DNA from: Synechococcus sp. A18-25c
GTDB lineage: Bacteria; Cyanobacteriota; Cyanobacteriia; PCC-6307; Cyanobiaceae
Direction of reading: 5' to 3'
Assembly (NCBI RefSeq): GCF_014280035.1
Contig: NZ_CP047957.1
Span: 868,001 to 932,000, forward strand
Length of the DNA stretch: 64,000 bases
Part shown: positions 63,882 to 64,000 of the stretch, in pieces
Layout of the letters: the number at the start of each line of letters is the position of its first letter
Numbering within the stretch: the first letter of the stretch is position 1
Program-made: the position numbers and the translations under genes
Notes under the pieces: model-generated
Databases searched by the model: none
Seen by the model: the letters and a program-made list of their open reading frames with translations, nothing else
Told to the model about the DNA's origin: nothing

Positions 63882-64000
63882 GGGGTGATCGCTGCAGTGG
63901 GACGGGTTGCGGTAATGCGCTGCAGGGCGTTCCCCGCCAGCAGTTCCTGGTCGATGTCGGAGAAACCAAGCGTCTCCAGCTGACCTGGCAGGTCATCTTC
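63878..64000 (-). CDS. C-terminal end of an upstream gene, possibly amidohydrolase
   Basis: The reverse strand is open from the right edge to a TGA that overlaps the cobO ATG. About 40 residues are visible: LETLGFSDIDQELLAGNALQ then RITATRPTAAITP. The GN-A-x-R block before a short tail looks like the end of amidohydrolase-2 (COG2159) proteins (typically GGNAxRLL). With so little sequence this family call is weak. Confidence 0.45.
   Translation of the reverse strand, partial: EDDLPGQLETLGFSDIDQELLAGNALQRITATRPTAAITP

Overview
The window looks like a stretch of core chromosome from a marine Synechococcus-type picocyanobacterium. The evidence is gene content: a Psb27-like photosystem II lipoprotein, HemL and HemC of the glutamate-derived tetrapyrrole route, CobK and CobO, a glycolate dehydrogenase GlcD, a FutB-like iron permease, a primary sigma factor with a Lys/Ala-rich N-terminal extension, a cyanobacterial-type EF-hand transaldolase, and many small conserved proteins of unknown role. 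The DNA is visibly GC-rich. Genes are packed on both strands with very short gaps. I see no rRNA, insertion sequence, prophage, CRISPR array or integration site, and no clear break in codon use.

Layout. 1-5.4 kb: the 5' end of a pilT-like gene runs off the left edge, then wecB, DUF1643 protein, a small protein and a CPA1 Na+/H+ antiporter, facing gltX and tRNA-Asp. 5.4-13 kb: a small SH3-like protein, tRNA-Trp, rplS, map, a short-chain dehydrogenase, a DRTGG/phosphotransacetylase-N-like protein, a DprA/LOG-like protein, a divergent NfeD/SPFH pair, MAPEG and yajQ. 13-25.5 kb: an OprB-like porin, hemL, glcD, xth, an overlapping run (RG-tailed protein, orphan M41-like metalloprotease, larC, UPF0104 membrane protein), futB behind a Fur-like box, a 48-residue membrane protein, and phhB-cobW. 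25.5-34.6 kb: an M32 carboxypeptidase, a first pyrophosphatase, a TerB/Coq4-like protein, a YkuD transpeptidase, a frameshifted marC, hemC, three unknowns and rpoD. 34.6-50 kb: priA, DUF3153, argB, DUF2854, ssb, cobK-cutA, a PfkB kinase, purA, psb27, proS, a second pyrophosphatase, a [2Fe-2S] ferredoxin and an ArsC/Spx protein. 50-64 kb: lepB, a degenerate dihydroorotase, a two-domain histidine phosphatase, a CPBP protease, an FtsL-like protein with ftsI, transaldolase, a cyclic-nucleotide-binding protein, a photolyase/cryptochrome, a GGR-like reductase, frr, pyrH, cobO and the tail of another gene at the right edge.

How the genes relate. Most transcription units are short housekeeping groups: pyrH-frr-GGR, proS-psb27-purA-pfkB, DUF2854-argB-DUF3153, phhB-cobW, cobK-cutA, FtsL-like-ftsI. 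At least nine convergent gene pairs overlap at their 3' ends, so opposite-strand transcripts must share sequence there. The points that most merit follow-up are the marC frameshift in a run of eight A, the dihydroorotase homologue with its metal ligands replaced, the protease-LarC-UPF0104 overlapping cluster, the TerB/Coq4-like fusion, the EF-hand transaldolase, and the paired pyrophosphatases, one with a changed active-site Asp. I did not find a wholly new multi-gene system.
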